The notes under the pieces are model-generated. The model saw nothing but the letters and a program-made list of their open reading frames with translations, was not told where the DNA came from and did no database searches. From the NCBI RefSeq assembly GCF_002927635.1, contig NZ_PRDS01000002.1:310001-374000 (forward strand): a DNA stretch of 64,000 bases. Reading direction: 5' to 3'. The first letter of the stretch is position 1; every line of letters begins with the position of its first letter. This DNA is from Albidovulum inexpectatum. Its GTDB lineage: Bacteria; Pseudomonadota; Alphaproteobacteria; Rhodobacterales; Rhodobacteraceae. This document shows positions 46,447-55,048 of this stretch, in pieces. Position numbers and translations under genes: made by a program.

Positions 46447-47336
46447 CAGTGGACTTCATCCTCGTCCGGGTCATCGAACAGGCTTTCGTTTTCGCCGATG
46501 ATGCCGTCCCTGCGAGCCTCTTCGTCCTTTTTCCGCTCGACCCAGGCAACCAGCAGGATCGATATCTCGTACAGGCCATAGACCACGCTGAACAGCATCA
46601 CCTGCGTCGTCACATCGGGCGGCGTCACGATCGCGGCCACGGTCAGGATTCCCACCACCGCATATTTGCGCACGGCCCGAAGCCCGCGCGACGAGGCCAG
46701 TCCCGCCTTTCCCATCAGCGTCAGCAGCACAGGCAGCTGGAAGCACAGGCCGAAGGCCACGATCATCTTCAACGTGATGTCCAACGTCTCGTTGACCTTG
46801 CCGTTGAAGACGATGTCGATCCCGGTTGACGGCGATTCCCCCGGCGCCTGATCGCCAGAGAACGCAGCGGCAAAATAGGACGGCAGATCCGCAAAGCCCA
46901 GGAAGAACCGCATGGCAAGAGGCACGACGATGAAATGGGCAAAGGCCGCGCCCAGCAGGAACAGGACCGGCGAGGCGATCAGGAAAGGCAGAAATGCCTG
47001 TTTTTCGTTCCGATACAGGCCCGGCGCCACAAACCGCCACATCTGGTAGGCGATCACGGGGAAGGACAGCGCCAGCCCCCCCACCATCGAGATGCGGATC
47101 AGGGTGAAGAAATATTCCTGTGGCGCCGTGTACTGCATGATCGGGTTTTCATTGCCCAGATCGCGCATCGTCTTTTCTATCGGGATCAACAGAAAATCCA
47201 GAATCGCGCTGCCGAAGGAAAAGCAGATGACCATGCCGACCAGAAAGGCGGCAAGCGACCACAATATCCGCGTGCGCAGCTCGGCCAGATGTTCGACCAG
47301 GGGCGCTGTCGTGTCGTCGATGTCGTCGGTGCTCAT
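46446..47336 (-). CDS. tatC: Sec-independent translocase subunit TatC
   Basis: TatC binds twin-arginine signal peptides in the membrane. The 296-residue protein has six TM helices, the N-terminal PLVEHLAELRTRILWSLAAF, the conserved periplasmic loop residues around LFYNEKQAFLPFL-like RNEKQAFLPF and FGLCFQLPVLLTLMGKAGL. It overlaps tatB by four bases. The C-terminus carries an acidic tail. It is complete. Confidence 0.96.
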   Translation of the reverse strand: MSTDDIDDTTAPLVEHLAELRTRILWSLAAFLVGMVICFSFGSAILDFLLIPIEKTMRDLGNENPIMQYTAPQEYFFTLIRISMVGGLALSFPVIAYQMWRFVAPGLYRNEKQAFLPFLIASPVLFLLGAAFAHFIVVPLAMRFFLGFADLPSYFAAAFSGDQAPGESPSTGIDIVFNGKVNETLDITLKMIVAFGLCFQLPVLLTLMGKAGLASSRGLRAVRKYAVVGILTVAAIVTPPDVTTQVMLFSVVYGLYEISILLVAWVERKKDEEARRDGIIGENESLFDDPDEDEVH

Positions 47337-47749
47337 GCCGTGCCCTTGTCAGAGCCCTGATCCGGTTCGGCGCGCGGTTCCGCCCTGGCCGGTGCGGTCC
47401 GCTCGGCCTTCTCGGCCGCCTTGCGATCGGCCAGCGCCTGGGTCGCCGGCCCCTTCGGCCGCGAGGCCTTGGCCGGGTCCCACTTCTCGAAGCTTTCGGC
47501 GGCGCGATCCAGCGCATCCAGCCCCAGCGACTTGCGCGAGGTCATGTTGCGCAGCTCATCAGCGGTTTCCTTGACGCCGGTTTCCTTGGCCGCATCGTCC
47601 ATGGCGCGCTGGAACTCGCGCCCCATGGCGCGCGCCTTGGCCGTGAAGCGCCCAAGCGTGCGGAACATCGCGGGCAGATCCTTGGGCCCGACGACGATCA
47701 GCGACACGACGCCGATCAGCAGAAGTTCGCTCCAGCCGATGTCAAACAT
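47333..47749 (-). CDS. tatB: Sec-independent translocase subunit TatB
   Basis: A 138-residue TatB with one N-terminal TM helix (MFDIGWSELLLIGVVSLIVVG), the conserved Glu8 and Gly-Pro hinge VVGPKDLPAMFRTLG, an amphipathic helix, then a long charged and Pro/Ala-rich tail. TatB forms the receptor complex with TatC for folded, cofactor-bearing proteins. It lies 34 bp after tatA and overlaps tatC by four bases. Confidence 0.95.
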   Translation of the reverse strand: MFDIGWSELLLIGVVSLIVVGPKDLPAMFRTLGRFTAKARAMGREFQRAMDDAAKETGVKETADELRNMTSRKSLGLDALDRAAESFEKWDPAKASRPKGPATQALADRKAAEKAERTAPARAEPRAEPDQGSDKGTA

Positions 47750-47783
47750 GGGTCCGCGCCGGTCCTTTCAGGCCAATGGTGGA

Positions 47784-47999
47784 TTACACCTTGTCCTTGT
47801 CCGCTTGCGGCGAGACGTCACGCGCCTCGTCCGCCTTGGCGTGCTCGATCTCGTCGGCACCCTCCTTGACGCCCTTCTTGAAGGCGGTGATGCCCTTGCC
47901 GATCTCGCCCATCAGCGCGGAGACCTTGCCGCGCCCGAACAGGACCAGAACCACCACAGCGATCAAAAGCAGACCGGGAAGCCCTATGTTGTTCAGCAT
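47784..47999 (-). CDS. tatA: Sec-independent translocase subunit TatA
   Basis: A 71-residue TatA with one TM helix (GLPGLLLIAVVVLVLFGRGK), the FGRGK hinge and an amphipathic helix, as in pore-forming TatA. It opens the tatA-tatB-tatC-DUF815 unit. The ATG at 47999 has GGAGGAGAGA seven bases upstream. Its upstream gap is shared with the divergent WYL regulator. Confidence 0.96.
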   Translation of the reverse strand: MLNNIGLPGLLLIAVVVLVLFGRGKVSALMGEIGKGITAFKKGVKEGADEIEHAKADEARDVSPQADKDKV

Positions 48000-48126
48000 G
48001 TCTCTCTCCTCCTAGGGCGCCGTGCGCGCCCGCATCTCGGCTACCAGGATTTAGTATCAACCCCGGCCCTCTCAAAGCGGCAAATGGCCCACCAAGGGCA
48101 GATCCATGGTTGCGCCCCCGCCACTC

Positions 48127-48144
48127 CTGACAGTATTCTGTCAG
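48127..48144. promoter_or_regulatory. Perfect dyad in the WYL regulator leader
   Basis: CTGACAGTATTCTGTCAG is a perfect 7+7 inverted repeat around TATT, 24 bp before the WYL regulator ATG. A dyad this close to the start is a good autorepression operator candidate. The tatA start lies 127 bp to the other side. Confidence 0.6.
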
Positions 48145-48168
48145 TTGCCGCCAGAACGAGAAAGGCCA

Positions 48169-48834
48169 ATGCCCCGAAACGACCGCCTCTTCCGACTACT
48201 TCAGATCCTGCGCGATGGACAGCTGCACCGCGCCGCGGACCTTGCCCGCGAGCTGGGCGTTTCCGAACGCACGATATGGCGCGACATGGCAACCCTGGCC
48301 GAGCGCGGGCTGCCCATTCATGGCGAACGCGGCGTGGGCTATGTCCTGCGCGACCCGATCACGCTTCCGCCGCTCGCCCTGTCCCGCGACGAAATGGAAG
48401 TCCTGCGGCTTGGGCTGGCACTGGTCGCGGCGGGGGCCGATCCGGTCCTGTCCCGCGCGGCGGCCACTTTGCGAGCCCGCATTTCGGCCGTCGCGCCGCT
48501 TGACGCCAGCGAAACCGGGGCCGACACGTTTGTCTTCTCCAGCCCCGAAGCCGCGCGCGCCGCCCCGCATCTGGGCCTCATCCGTCGGGCGCTGCGCGAA
48601 CATCTGACCCTCAGCCTGGCCTGTGGCGAAGCCGATCCGATCCGCATACGGCCCTTGCACCTGGAGTTCTGGGGAAAGGCATGGACACTGGTCGCCTGGA
48701 GCGACTCTCATAATGATTTCAAGGTTTTTCGCGTCGATCTTGTCAGTTCGGTCAAGCATGACGGCGGGGCATTCCTGCCCGAGCCAGGCAAAAGCGTCGA
48801 GGACTATCTTGCGCGCATCGTCACGCGACCATGA
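48169..48834 (+). CDS. YafY/DeoR-type WYL-domain transcriptional regulator
   Basis: A 221-residue protein with an N-terminal HTH (RLLQILRDGQLHRAADLARE, then SERTIWRDMATLAERGLPIH) and a C-terminal WYL domain (RIRPLHLEFWGKAWTLVAWS). WYL domains sense nucleotides or other ligands and often pair with HTH regulators. The ATG at 48169 has AAAGG six bases upstream and is preferred over a GTG upstream. The dyad at 48127-48144 likely marks its operator. The target gene, if not itself, is unknown. Confidence 0.88.
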   Translation: MPRNDRLFRLLQILRDGQLHRAADLARELGVSERTIWRDMATLAERGLPIHGERGVGYVLRDPITLPPLALSRDEMEVLRLGLALVAAGADPVLSRAAATLRARISAVAPLDASETGADTFVFSSPEAARAAPHLGLIRRALREHLTLSLACGEADPIRIRPLHLEFWGKAWTLVAWSDSHNDFKVFRVDLVSSVKHDGGAFLPEPGKSVEDYLARIVTRP

Positions 48835-48843
48835 CGGAACGGC

Positions 48844-49923
48844 TCAGTCCCTGCGAGGAAAGACAAAACAGCGATCGCGTCGGATCATCAGCCACATCAC
48901 CGTTCCGGGCTTTGGCAGGAACACGGCGGGCACGGTTGCCTTGAGGCGCTCGCCCCCGGGATCGGTGCGAAACTCCACCAGGCTCTCGCGCCCCATGAAG
49001 CGGGCGCGCTCGACCACGGCGCGGGCGGGCACACCATCGGTCGGGGTCGGATTGGGCCCGCGCCCATTGCGGTCAAAATCGATCTTCAGGTGCTGGGGCC
49101 GGATGACGATATCGACCTCGGTCCCGTCCGGCAGGCCGGGTGTCAGGAACTCGCCGAATGGAGTCTGCGTCAGCGCCCCCTGAACTGTTCCGCGCAAGAC
49201 ATTGATATCGGAAAAGAAAGCGGCCGCTTCACGATCGACGGGCGCATTATAGATATTGTATGGCGCGCCACGCTGGACGATACGGCCCTTGCGCATCAGC
49301 AGGATCTCGTCCGCCATGCGCATTGCCTCATGCGGTTCATGCGTGACCAGAAGGACGGCGGTGCCCTCCTCCTTCAACAATTCCAGCGTGTCATCCCGAA
49401 TGCCATCGCGCAGCCTTTCATCAAGGCCCGAAAAGGGTTCGTCCATAAGAAGGATACGGGGCCGGGGCGCCAGCGCGCGGGCCAGAGCGACGCGCTGCTG
49501 CTCGCCGCCCGACAGCTCATGCGGGTATTTCGGACCGAAGCCCGACAGGGAAACGCGCTCCAGAAGCTCCTCGACCCGGCGTGTGCGGTCGCCCTCCTTC
49601 AGTCCGAAGGCGACATTCTCGGCCACCGTCAGATGCGGAAACAGGGCGAAGTCCTGAAACATCAGCCCGATGGCGCGGCGTTCGGGCGGTACGCGAAAGA
49701 CCGTGTCGCAGACCAGTTTGCCATCGACATGGATGGTGCCCTCGTCCTGCATGTCGACGCCCGCGATCATGCGCAGCGTGGTGGATTTGCCGCACCCCGA
49801 TGGGCCAAGCAGACAGCTGACCTGCCCGGCCTCGATCGAGAAGGAGACGTCATCGACCACGGTCTGGCCGTCGAACCGGCGGGTAAGGTTGCGGACTTCC
49901 AGTCTAGGAGGGGCGCTGCTCAA
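48844..49923 (-). CDS. ABC transporter ATPase, iron/spermidine-type (TTG start)
   Basis: A 359-residue importer ATPase with Walker A LLGPSGCGKSTTLR, signature LSGGEQQRVALARAL, Walker B ILLMDEPFSGLDERL and a C-terminal TOBE-like domain (about 270-359). Such domain order is typical of FbpC (Fe3+) and PotA (polyamine) families. The frame has no ATG near the domain start; the only start codon is TTG at 49923, with a TAA eight codons before. No permease or binding-protein gene adjoins, so it is an orphan subunit or serves a transporter elsewhere. Confidence 0.9.
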   Translation of the reverse strand: MSSAPPRLEVRNLTRRFDGQTVVDDVSFSIEAGQVSCLLGPSGCGKSTTLRMIAGVDMQDEGTIHVDGKLVCDTVFRVPPERRAIGLMFQDFALFPHLTVAENVAFGLKEGDRTRRVEELLERVSLSGFGPKYPHELSGGEQQRVALARALAPRPRILLMDEPFSGLDERLRDGIRDDTLELLKEEGTAVLLVTHEPHEAMRMADEILLMRKGRIVQRGAPYNIYNAPVDREAAAFFSDINVLRGTVQGALTQTPFGEFLTPGLPDGTEVDIVIRPQHLKIDFDRNGRGPNPTPTDGVPARAVVERARFMGRESLVEFRTDPGGERLKATVPAVFLPKPGTVMWLMIRRDRCFVFPRRD

Positions 49924-49974
49924 GGTTGTGCCTGACTGTTATGGTCGGATTTTCTGCCCCCTCAGATAGCAACG

Positions 49975-50004
49975 CGACCGCCCCGCCGCAAGGCAGGGCG
50001 GTCG
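49975..50004. terminator. Hairpin between SDR and ABC ATPase genes
   Basis: A 9-bp stem (CGACCGCCC with GGGCGGTCG), one mismatch, 3 more pairs and a GCAA loop lies 13 bp after the SDR stop, upstream of the ATPase gene on the same strand. A short T-run is seen on the plus strand only. Confidence 0.5.
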
Positions 50005-50017
50005 GGATTTCCCGTTT

Positions 50018-50797
50018 TCACAGCGTGGCGTTGATTGCGCCGCCATCCAGAAGGATGTTCTGCCCGACGATGAAGCCCGCATGCACCGAGCACAGGAATG
50101 CGCACATCGCGCCGAATTCCTGCGGCGTACCATAGCGGCGGGCCGGTATCGTCGCAGCCCGGCGGGCACGTGCCTCGTCGATCGTGATGCCTTCGGCCTT
50201 GGCCACGGCCTCGTCCAGCGCATCAGCGCGATCGGTCGCATGGATGCCCGGCAACAGGTTGTTGATCGTGACGCCATGCGGGGCAACCTGGCGCGCGGTG
50301 CCCGCGACAAAGCCCGTCAGCCCCGTCCGGGCGGTGTTCGACAAGCCCAGCTGGGGAATCGGCGCCTTGACCGAACTGGACGTGATGTTGACCACGCGCC
50401 CCCAGCCACGCTGGATCATTCCCGGCAACAGCGCCTGCATCAGGGCAATCGGCGTCAGCATGTTGGCGTCGATCGCCTTCAGGAAATCCTCGCGGCTCCA
50501 GTCAGACCACATGCCCGGAGGCGGCCCGCCGGCATTGGTGACAAGGATATCCACGTCGGCCGCAGCCTGAAGAACCTGCTCGCGGCCCTCGATGGTGGTG
50601 ATGTCTGCCGCGACCGGCGTCACGCTGACACCATGGCGGGCAGCGATCTCGTCCGCGGCGCGCTGCAGACTGTCGGCATTGCGCCCATTGATGACCAGAT
50701 CGACCCCGGCCTCGGCCAGGGCTTCGGCGCAGCCCCGACCCAGTCCACGGGAGGAGGCGCAGACCAATGCGCGTTTTCCGGCGATTCCAAGATCCAT
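50018..50797 (-). CDS. SDR-family protein with atypical catalytic residues
   Basis: A 259-residue SDR with cofactor loop CASSRGLGRGCAEAL and LVTNAGGPPPGMWSDW. The catalytic Tyr-x-x-x-Lys is replaced by SNTAR (GLSNTARTGLTGFV), so it lacks the normal active-site Tyr and Lys. This is a known divergent SDR subgroup; its reaction is unclear to me. GGAGC precedes the ATG at 50797. It is divergent from the Hint-domain gene. Confidence 0.9.
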   Translation of the reverse strand: MDLGIAGKRALVCASSRGLGRGCAEALAEAGVDLVINGRNADSLQRAADEIAARHGVSVTPVAADITTIEGREQVLQAAADVDILVTNAGGPPPGMWSDWSREDFLKAIDANMLTPIALMQALLPGMIQRGWGRVVNITSSSVKAPIPQLGLSNTARTGLTGFVAGTARQVAPHGVTINNLLPGIHATDRADALDEAVAKAEGITIDEARARRAATIPARRYGTPQEFGAMCAFLCSVHAGFIVGQNILLDGGAINATL

Positions 50798-50940
50798 GTT
50801 CGATGCTCCGTCTTGCCTTTCAAGCAACAATAGCGCGCAGAGCGCCCGAGGAAAGCCTGTATTGCACTGCCGCGTTGACGCGCGCCATGGCTTGGGTCTA
50901 CTCGGGTCCGACCGATCCACTCCCAGCCCGATGATACTGC

Positions 50941-51948
50941 ATGACCGGCATCGCACCCATGACACCGCCCCACATTGCCCGTGTCTATGCGGCGACGGCC
51001 TTTCGCGTGCATGTCGGGGCGAATCTTGGCGACCCGATCGGTGCGCCGGAATGCTGCGAACCCGGCGACATCTACCGCCTTGCCCGGGATGCGGTTGCCC
51101 TGCAACTTGCCCTGAACCCGACAGCCGGGGAAAACGGCGACCAGCGGATCACGGTCGGATCCGAGCTTGGCAGCCCGGGAGACCCGGTGCGCCTGCTTGC
51201 CCGCGTCATGCTCATGGCCGAGGATGGCGACACCGTGCAGGTGCTGGTCCTGCGGCACATGCCTTCGGCGCAGGAGATGATCCTGCCCCTGTCGCCCCTG
51301 GTCGCACGGCTTGACTATACGCTGATCGAGATCGCGCAGGATGTCAGCGATCTGCCCGTGACCGATATCGCCTGTGCCGCATTCGCCGCGGGGACACGGA
51401 TCACCCTGCCCGACGGAGCACAGATACCGGTCGAGCGGCTGAGCGTCGGCAACACCGTGCTGACCCGCGATCATGGTGCCCAAGCCATCCGGTGGATCGG
51501 CAAGGTCACGCTGCGCGCCGCGGGTCCATTTGCGCCGGTCGTCATCCCGTCCGAACATCTGGGCAATCTGGGTGACCTTGTGGTCAGCCCCTTTCACCGG
51601 ATCTTCCTGTACCAACGGGGGCCGGACAGGGTCGGCGGCTGCGCCGAGGTGCTGGTTCAGGCCCGCCACCTCGTGGACGACGATCGCATTCGCCGTCGCG
51701 AGGGCGGTTATGTCGATTATTACAGCCTGATCTTCGACAGGCATGAAATCGTTTATGCCGAAGGGATACCGGTCGAAAGTCAGATGATCAGCGAGACGAC
51801 GATGTCGCGTCTGCCGCCCGATCTGGCGGCCGAAATCCGCAAACGGTTTCCCGGCTTGTCACACAAGGCGAGTTTTGCCACCGAGATCGGGCGCGAGGAA
51901 CTCGACCGCGCCCTGCACCGCGCGCTGGGAGACATTGCCACACATTGA
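50941..51948 (+). CDS. Hint-domain (intein-like) protein, unusual at the splice-Cys
   Basis: A 335-residue protein. The N-terminal 140 residues have no recognised domain. Residues 145-290 form a Hint_2 domain: FAAGTRITLPDGAQIPVERL, VGNTVLTRDHGAQAIRWIG and SPFHRIFLYQ. Hint proteins of Rhodobacterales usually carry Cys directly before the Phe (CFxxGT). Here the residue is Ala (CAAFAAGT), with Cys145 two places earlier. It may not be able to do the N-S acyl shift. No signal peptide is seen. The ATG has weak SD; MTPPHIARV six codons on is an alternative. Confidence 0.85.
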   Translation: MTGIAPMTPPHIARVYAATAFRVHVGANLGDPIGAPECCEPGDIYRLARDAVALQLALNPTAGENGDQRITVGSELGSPGDPVRLLARVMLMAEDGDTVQVLVLRHMPSAQEMILPLSPLVARLDYTLIEIAQDVSDLPVTDIACAAFAAGTRITLPDGAQIPVERLSVGNTVLTRDHGAQAIRWIGKVTLRAAGPFAPVVIPSEHLGNLGDLVVSPFHRIFLYQRGPDRVGGCAEVLVQARHLVDDDRIRRREGGYVDYYSLIFDRHEIVYAEGIPVESQMISETTMSRLPPDLAAEIRKRFPGLSHKASFATEIGREELDRALHRALGDIATH

Positions 51949-51994
51949 AGCGCCTTGCCCCCGGCGGACAGGTTCGGCGGTGGGCGTCATCCGA

Positions 51995-52363
51995 TCAGCC
52001 GATTCCGAAGAATTCTTCGCGCGTGATCTTGCCATCCGGTACGTGATAGATCGCGACCTCGCGCATCTTCATGCGCTTGCCCGATTCCCGTTCTGTCGCA
52101 TCAACCGTAAAGATGACGGCGAAACGATCATCGCCGTGCAGGAACGGCCCTTCTACAGCCGCGTCGTGCAGCTCGAAGGCAGAGTTCCACCATTCGTGCT
52201 TGGCCTTGATCCCGTCGATACCCCTGACCTCGCGACCCTCGCCGGAATAGTCGGCCGCCTCGACCGAGATGGCGTCGGGGTGATACAGCCGCCCCAGGTT
52301 TTCCAGCTCCTTGCCGGTGCGGCATCCATCGACCAGCCTGTCTGCAATATCTTTCAGTGTCAT
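51995..52363 (-). CDS. SnoaL/NTF2-like protein
   Basis: A 122-residue protein with an NTF2/SnoaL fold signature: LGRLYHPDAISVEAADYSGE, GIDGIKAKHEWWNSAFELHD and a final EVAIYHVPDGKITREEFFG. Members bind or turn over small hydrophobic molecules, but no active residue is clear. AAAGG lies eight bases before the ATG at 52363. An earlier ATG 20 codons upstream is less likely. Between the Hint and prfC genes, and divergent from prfC. Confidence 0.82.
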   Translation of the reverse strand: MTLKDIADRLVDGCRTGKELENLGRLYHPDAISVEAADYSGEGREVRGIDGIKAKHEWWNSAFELHDAAVEGPFLHGDDRFAVIFTVDATERESGKRMKMREVAIYHVPDGKITREEFFGIG

Positions 52364-52477
52364 GGTGGTTGCCTTTCCGTTGTCATGCGGCAAGGCTAGC
52401 ATGAAACATTCACACGGCCGCAAAAAAGGCCACGCGCCTGCTTCCCCTTCGCCTTCACCCGGCGTATATCCGCGCGC

Positions 52478-54085
52478 ATGCCGAACGATCTGTCAAATCG
52501 CCCCACCCTGCCCGCCGAGATTGCCCGGCGGCGCACCTTTGCCATCATCAGTCACCCCGATGCGGGCAAGACGACACTGACCGAAAAGTTCCTGCTGTAT
52601 GGCGGCGCCATCCAGCTGGCGGGACAGGTTCGCGCCAAGGGCGAAGCGCGGCGCACCCGTTCGGACTTCATGAAGATGGAGCAGGAACGCGGCATTTCCG
52701 TCTCGGCCTCGGCCATGTCGTTCGACTATCAGGAATGGCGCTTCAACCTGGTCGACACCCCCGGCCACAGCGACTTTTCGGAAGACACGTATCGCACGCT
52801 GACGGCTGTCGATGCCGCCATCATGGTGATCGACGGCGCCAAGGGCGTCGAAAGCCAGACCAGGAAACTGTTCGAGGTCTGCCGCCTGCGCGACCTGCCG
52901 ATCCTGACCTTCTGCAACAAGATGGACAGGGAAAGCCGCGACACCTTCGACATCATCGACGAGATCCAGCAGAACCTGGCCATCGATGTCACGCCCGCAA
53001 GCTGGCCCATCGGCATGGGGCGCGACTTCATCGGCTGCTATGACATCCTGAACGACCGGCTTGAACTCATGGATCGGGCCGACCGCAATCGCGTGGCTGA
53101 ATCCATCCGCATTGACGGAATGGACGATCCCAAGCTGGCCGAGCATGTGCCGCCCCACCTTCTGGAGCAGCTGCGCGACGAGCTGGAAATGGCGCGCGAA
53201 TTGCTTCCGCCCTTTGACCACAAGTCGTTCCTTGAGGGCCATCTGACGCCGATCTGGTTCGGTTCGGCCATCAACTCGTTCGGCGTGAAAGAGCTGATGC
53301 AGGGTATCGGCAAGTACGGCCCACCGCCGCAGCCGCAAAAGGCAGCCGAACGCCAGATCCTTCCGGAAGAGGAGAAGGTCACGGGCTTTGTCTTCAAGGT
53401 CCAGGCCAACATGGACCCCAAGCACCGTGACCGCGTCGCCTTTGTCCGGCTGGCCTCGGGTCACTTCCAGCGGGGGCAGAAACTGTTCCATGTACGCTCG
53501 AAGAAGGCCATGACGGTTGCCAACCCGGTGCTGTTCCTGGCCTCGGACCGCGAACTGGCCGAGGAAGGCTGGGCGGGAGACATCATCGGCATTCCCAATC
53601 ATGGACAGCTGCGCATCGGCGATGCCCTGACCGAAGGCGAATCCCTGCGCTTTACCGGCATTCCATCCTTTGCGCCCGAACTGCTGCGCACCGCGCGCGC
53701 GGGCGACCCGATGAAGGCCAAGCACCTGGAAAAGGCGCTGATGCAATTCGCCGAGGAAGGCGCGGCCAAGGTCTTCAAGCCGGCGATCGGCTCGGGCTTC
53801 ATCGTCGGCGTCGTGGGGGCGCTGCAATTCGATGTTCTGGCAAGCCGAATCGAGTCGGAATATTCCCTGCCGGTGCGCTTCGAGGCATCGCAATTCACCT
53901 CGGCCCGCTGGGTTACGGGACCCAAGACCGACGTGGAGCGGTTCGTCGCGGCCAACAAGGGCCATATTGCCTATGACAATGACGGCGACATCGTCTATCT
54001 GACGCGCCTGCAATGGGATATCGACCGGATCGAGCGCGACTTCCCCACTCTGCGCCTTGCCGCGACAAAGGAAATGCACAGCTAG
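52478..54085 (+). CDS. prfC: Peptide chain release factor 3
   Basis: RF3 is a GTPase that recycles RF1 and RF2 from the ribosome. The 535-residue protein has G1 ISHPDAGKTTLTEK, G3 LVDTPGHSDFSED and G4 FCNKMDR, and the RF3 domains 2 and 3 (PEEEKVTGFVFKVQANMDPK). It is full length. No clear Shine-Dalgarno is seen close to the ATG. It ends in a four-base overlap with the convergent glycosyltransferase gene. Confidence 0.97.
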   Translation: MPNDLSNRPTLPAEIARRRTFAIISHPDAGKTTLTEKFLLYGGAIQLAGQVRAKGEARRTRSDFMKMEQERGISVSASAMSFDYQEWRFNLVDTPGHSDFSEDTYRTLTAVDAAIMVIDGAKGVESQTRKLFEVCRLRDLPILTFCNKMDRESRDTFDIIDEIQQNLAIDVTPASWPIGMGRDFIGCYDILNDRLELMDRADRNRVAESIRIDGMDDPKLAEHVPPHLLEQLRDELEMARELLPPFDHKSFLEGHLTPIWFGSAINSFGVKELMQGIGKYGPPPQPQKAAERQILPEEEKVTGFVFKVQANMDPKHRDRVAFVRLASGHFQRGQKLFHVRSKKAMTVANPVLFLASDRELAEEGWAGDIIGIPNHGQLRIGDALTEGESLRFTGIPSFAPELLRTARAGDPMKAKHLEKALMQFAEEGAAKVFKPAIGSGFIVGVVGALQFDVLASRIESEYSLPVRFEASQFTSARWVTGPKTDVERFVAANKGHIAYDNDGDIVYLTRLQWDIDRIERDFPTLRLAATKEMHS

Positions 54086-54885
54086 TCGGGCTGATCGGCA
54101 AAGCGCATCTCGATCCGAGCGCATTCGCCGCGCGCGATTTCACGCGCTAGACGCGAACGCACGACCCAGTCGCGAAGGCGACGGGTCCAGGGGCGCGGCA
54201 TCTCGGCCAGACGTTCCGCCCGTCGCTGGGGGACGATGTCGGAGCTGAACCCTGCGATGTCATGCAAGACAGGTGCGGGATTGATGAAACCCGGCCGCAG
54301 CAGGCGAAAGCCCAGATTGGCCTCGCGACCGAACAGGGCGTGATCGACCGGAACCGCAAGTCGCGGAAATCGCTGACACATCAGCGCTGCGCCCTGGGGC
54401 GAAATCGCATAAGCCGCCGTTCCCAGGAACGTACTGCGCAGACGATACAACCGCATGCCCCAAGGCAGATCGGCCATGACACGCCCCGCGACGAACCGGC
54501 GGCTGTTCTGGGGGCCGGGCCAGTATTCCAGCTTTATCGCCCCCATGTCGTGTTCGCGCATCATGCGCCCCAGGTCCAGCCGCACGATTTCCGCAAACGC
54601 CGGGGACAACCGGGCATCGTCCTCCAGAATGATCGCCGGCGCACCCTCATCGGCAATTCGTAGCCAGATCGACTGGTGGGTCAGCGTGCAGGCAACATCC
54701 CCAAGCGTTGCGGGAAAGTCGCGCGCAAGCGCCCCCGCGTCAAAGCGGCTGCGCAGGACTTCCCCTTCCCTGCTCGCATCCACGGCCTCGATGCGCCGCG
54801 CTTCAAGCCCCAGTTCGGCAAGCTGCGCGGACATGAATGCCCATCGATCGGACCGGCGGCCAAGATTGATGACGTAAAGGCGCAT
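54082..54885 (-). CDS. Family 25 glycosyltransferase (LPS-type)
   Basis: A 267-residue Glyco_transf_25 protein: MRLYVINLGRRSDRWAFMSA at the N-terminus, TLTHQSIWLRIADEGAPAII with the DxD-like ILEDDARLSP, and GTAAYAISPQGAALM. Family members often add galactose in LPS or capsule synthesis; the substrate is not defined here. ATG at 54885 is chosen because the family starts just there, although a longer open frame exists upstream. Tail-to-tail with prfC. Confidence 0.88.
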   Translation of the reverse strand: MRLYVINLGRRSDRWAFMSAQLAELGLEARRIEAVDASREGEVLRSRFDAGALARDFPATLGDVACTLTHQSIWLRIADEGAPAIILEDDARLSPAFAEIVRLDLGRMMREHDMGAIKLEYWPGPQNSRRFVAGRVMADLPWGMRLYRLRSTFLGTAAYAISPQGAALMCQRFPRLAVPVDHALFGREANLGFRLLRPGFINPAPVLHDIAGFSSDIVPQRRAERLAEMPRPWTRRLRDWVVRSRLAREIARGECARIEMRFADQPD

Positions 54886-54930
54886 GATCGCTGAACACCT
54901 TGGGAATATTGGCCCCGAATCCGGGCAAGA

Positions 54931-54962
54931 TTGACCTTTGTCGGGATTTGCAGTAACTGCAA
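54931..54962 (+). promoter_or_regulatory. Predicted helicase promoter with overlapping dyad
   Basis: TTGACC (54931-54936), a 17-bp spacer and TAACTG (54954-54959) form a promoter. The perfect dyad TTGCAGTAACTGCAA (54948-54962) covers the -10, as expected for a repressor operator. The leader to the helicase ATG is about 82 nt. Confidence 0.45.
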
Positions 54963-55048
54963 GTCGTCCACATCCGGTGGACATCCGCCGGGGCGCCCGG
55001 AAACTGCGTCCCTTACCTGCGGTCTGAAACCGCGCAAACTGGACGCTC

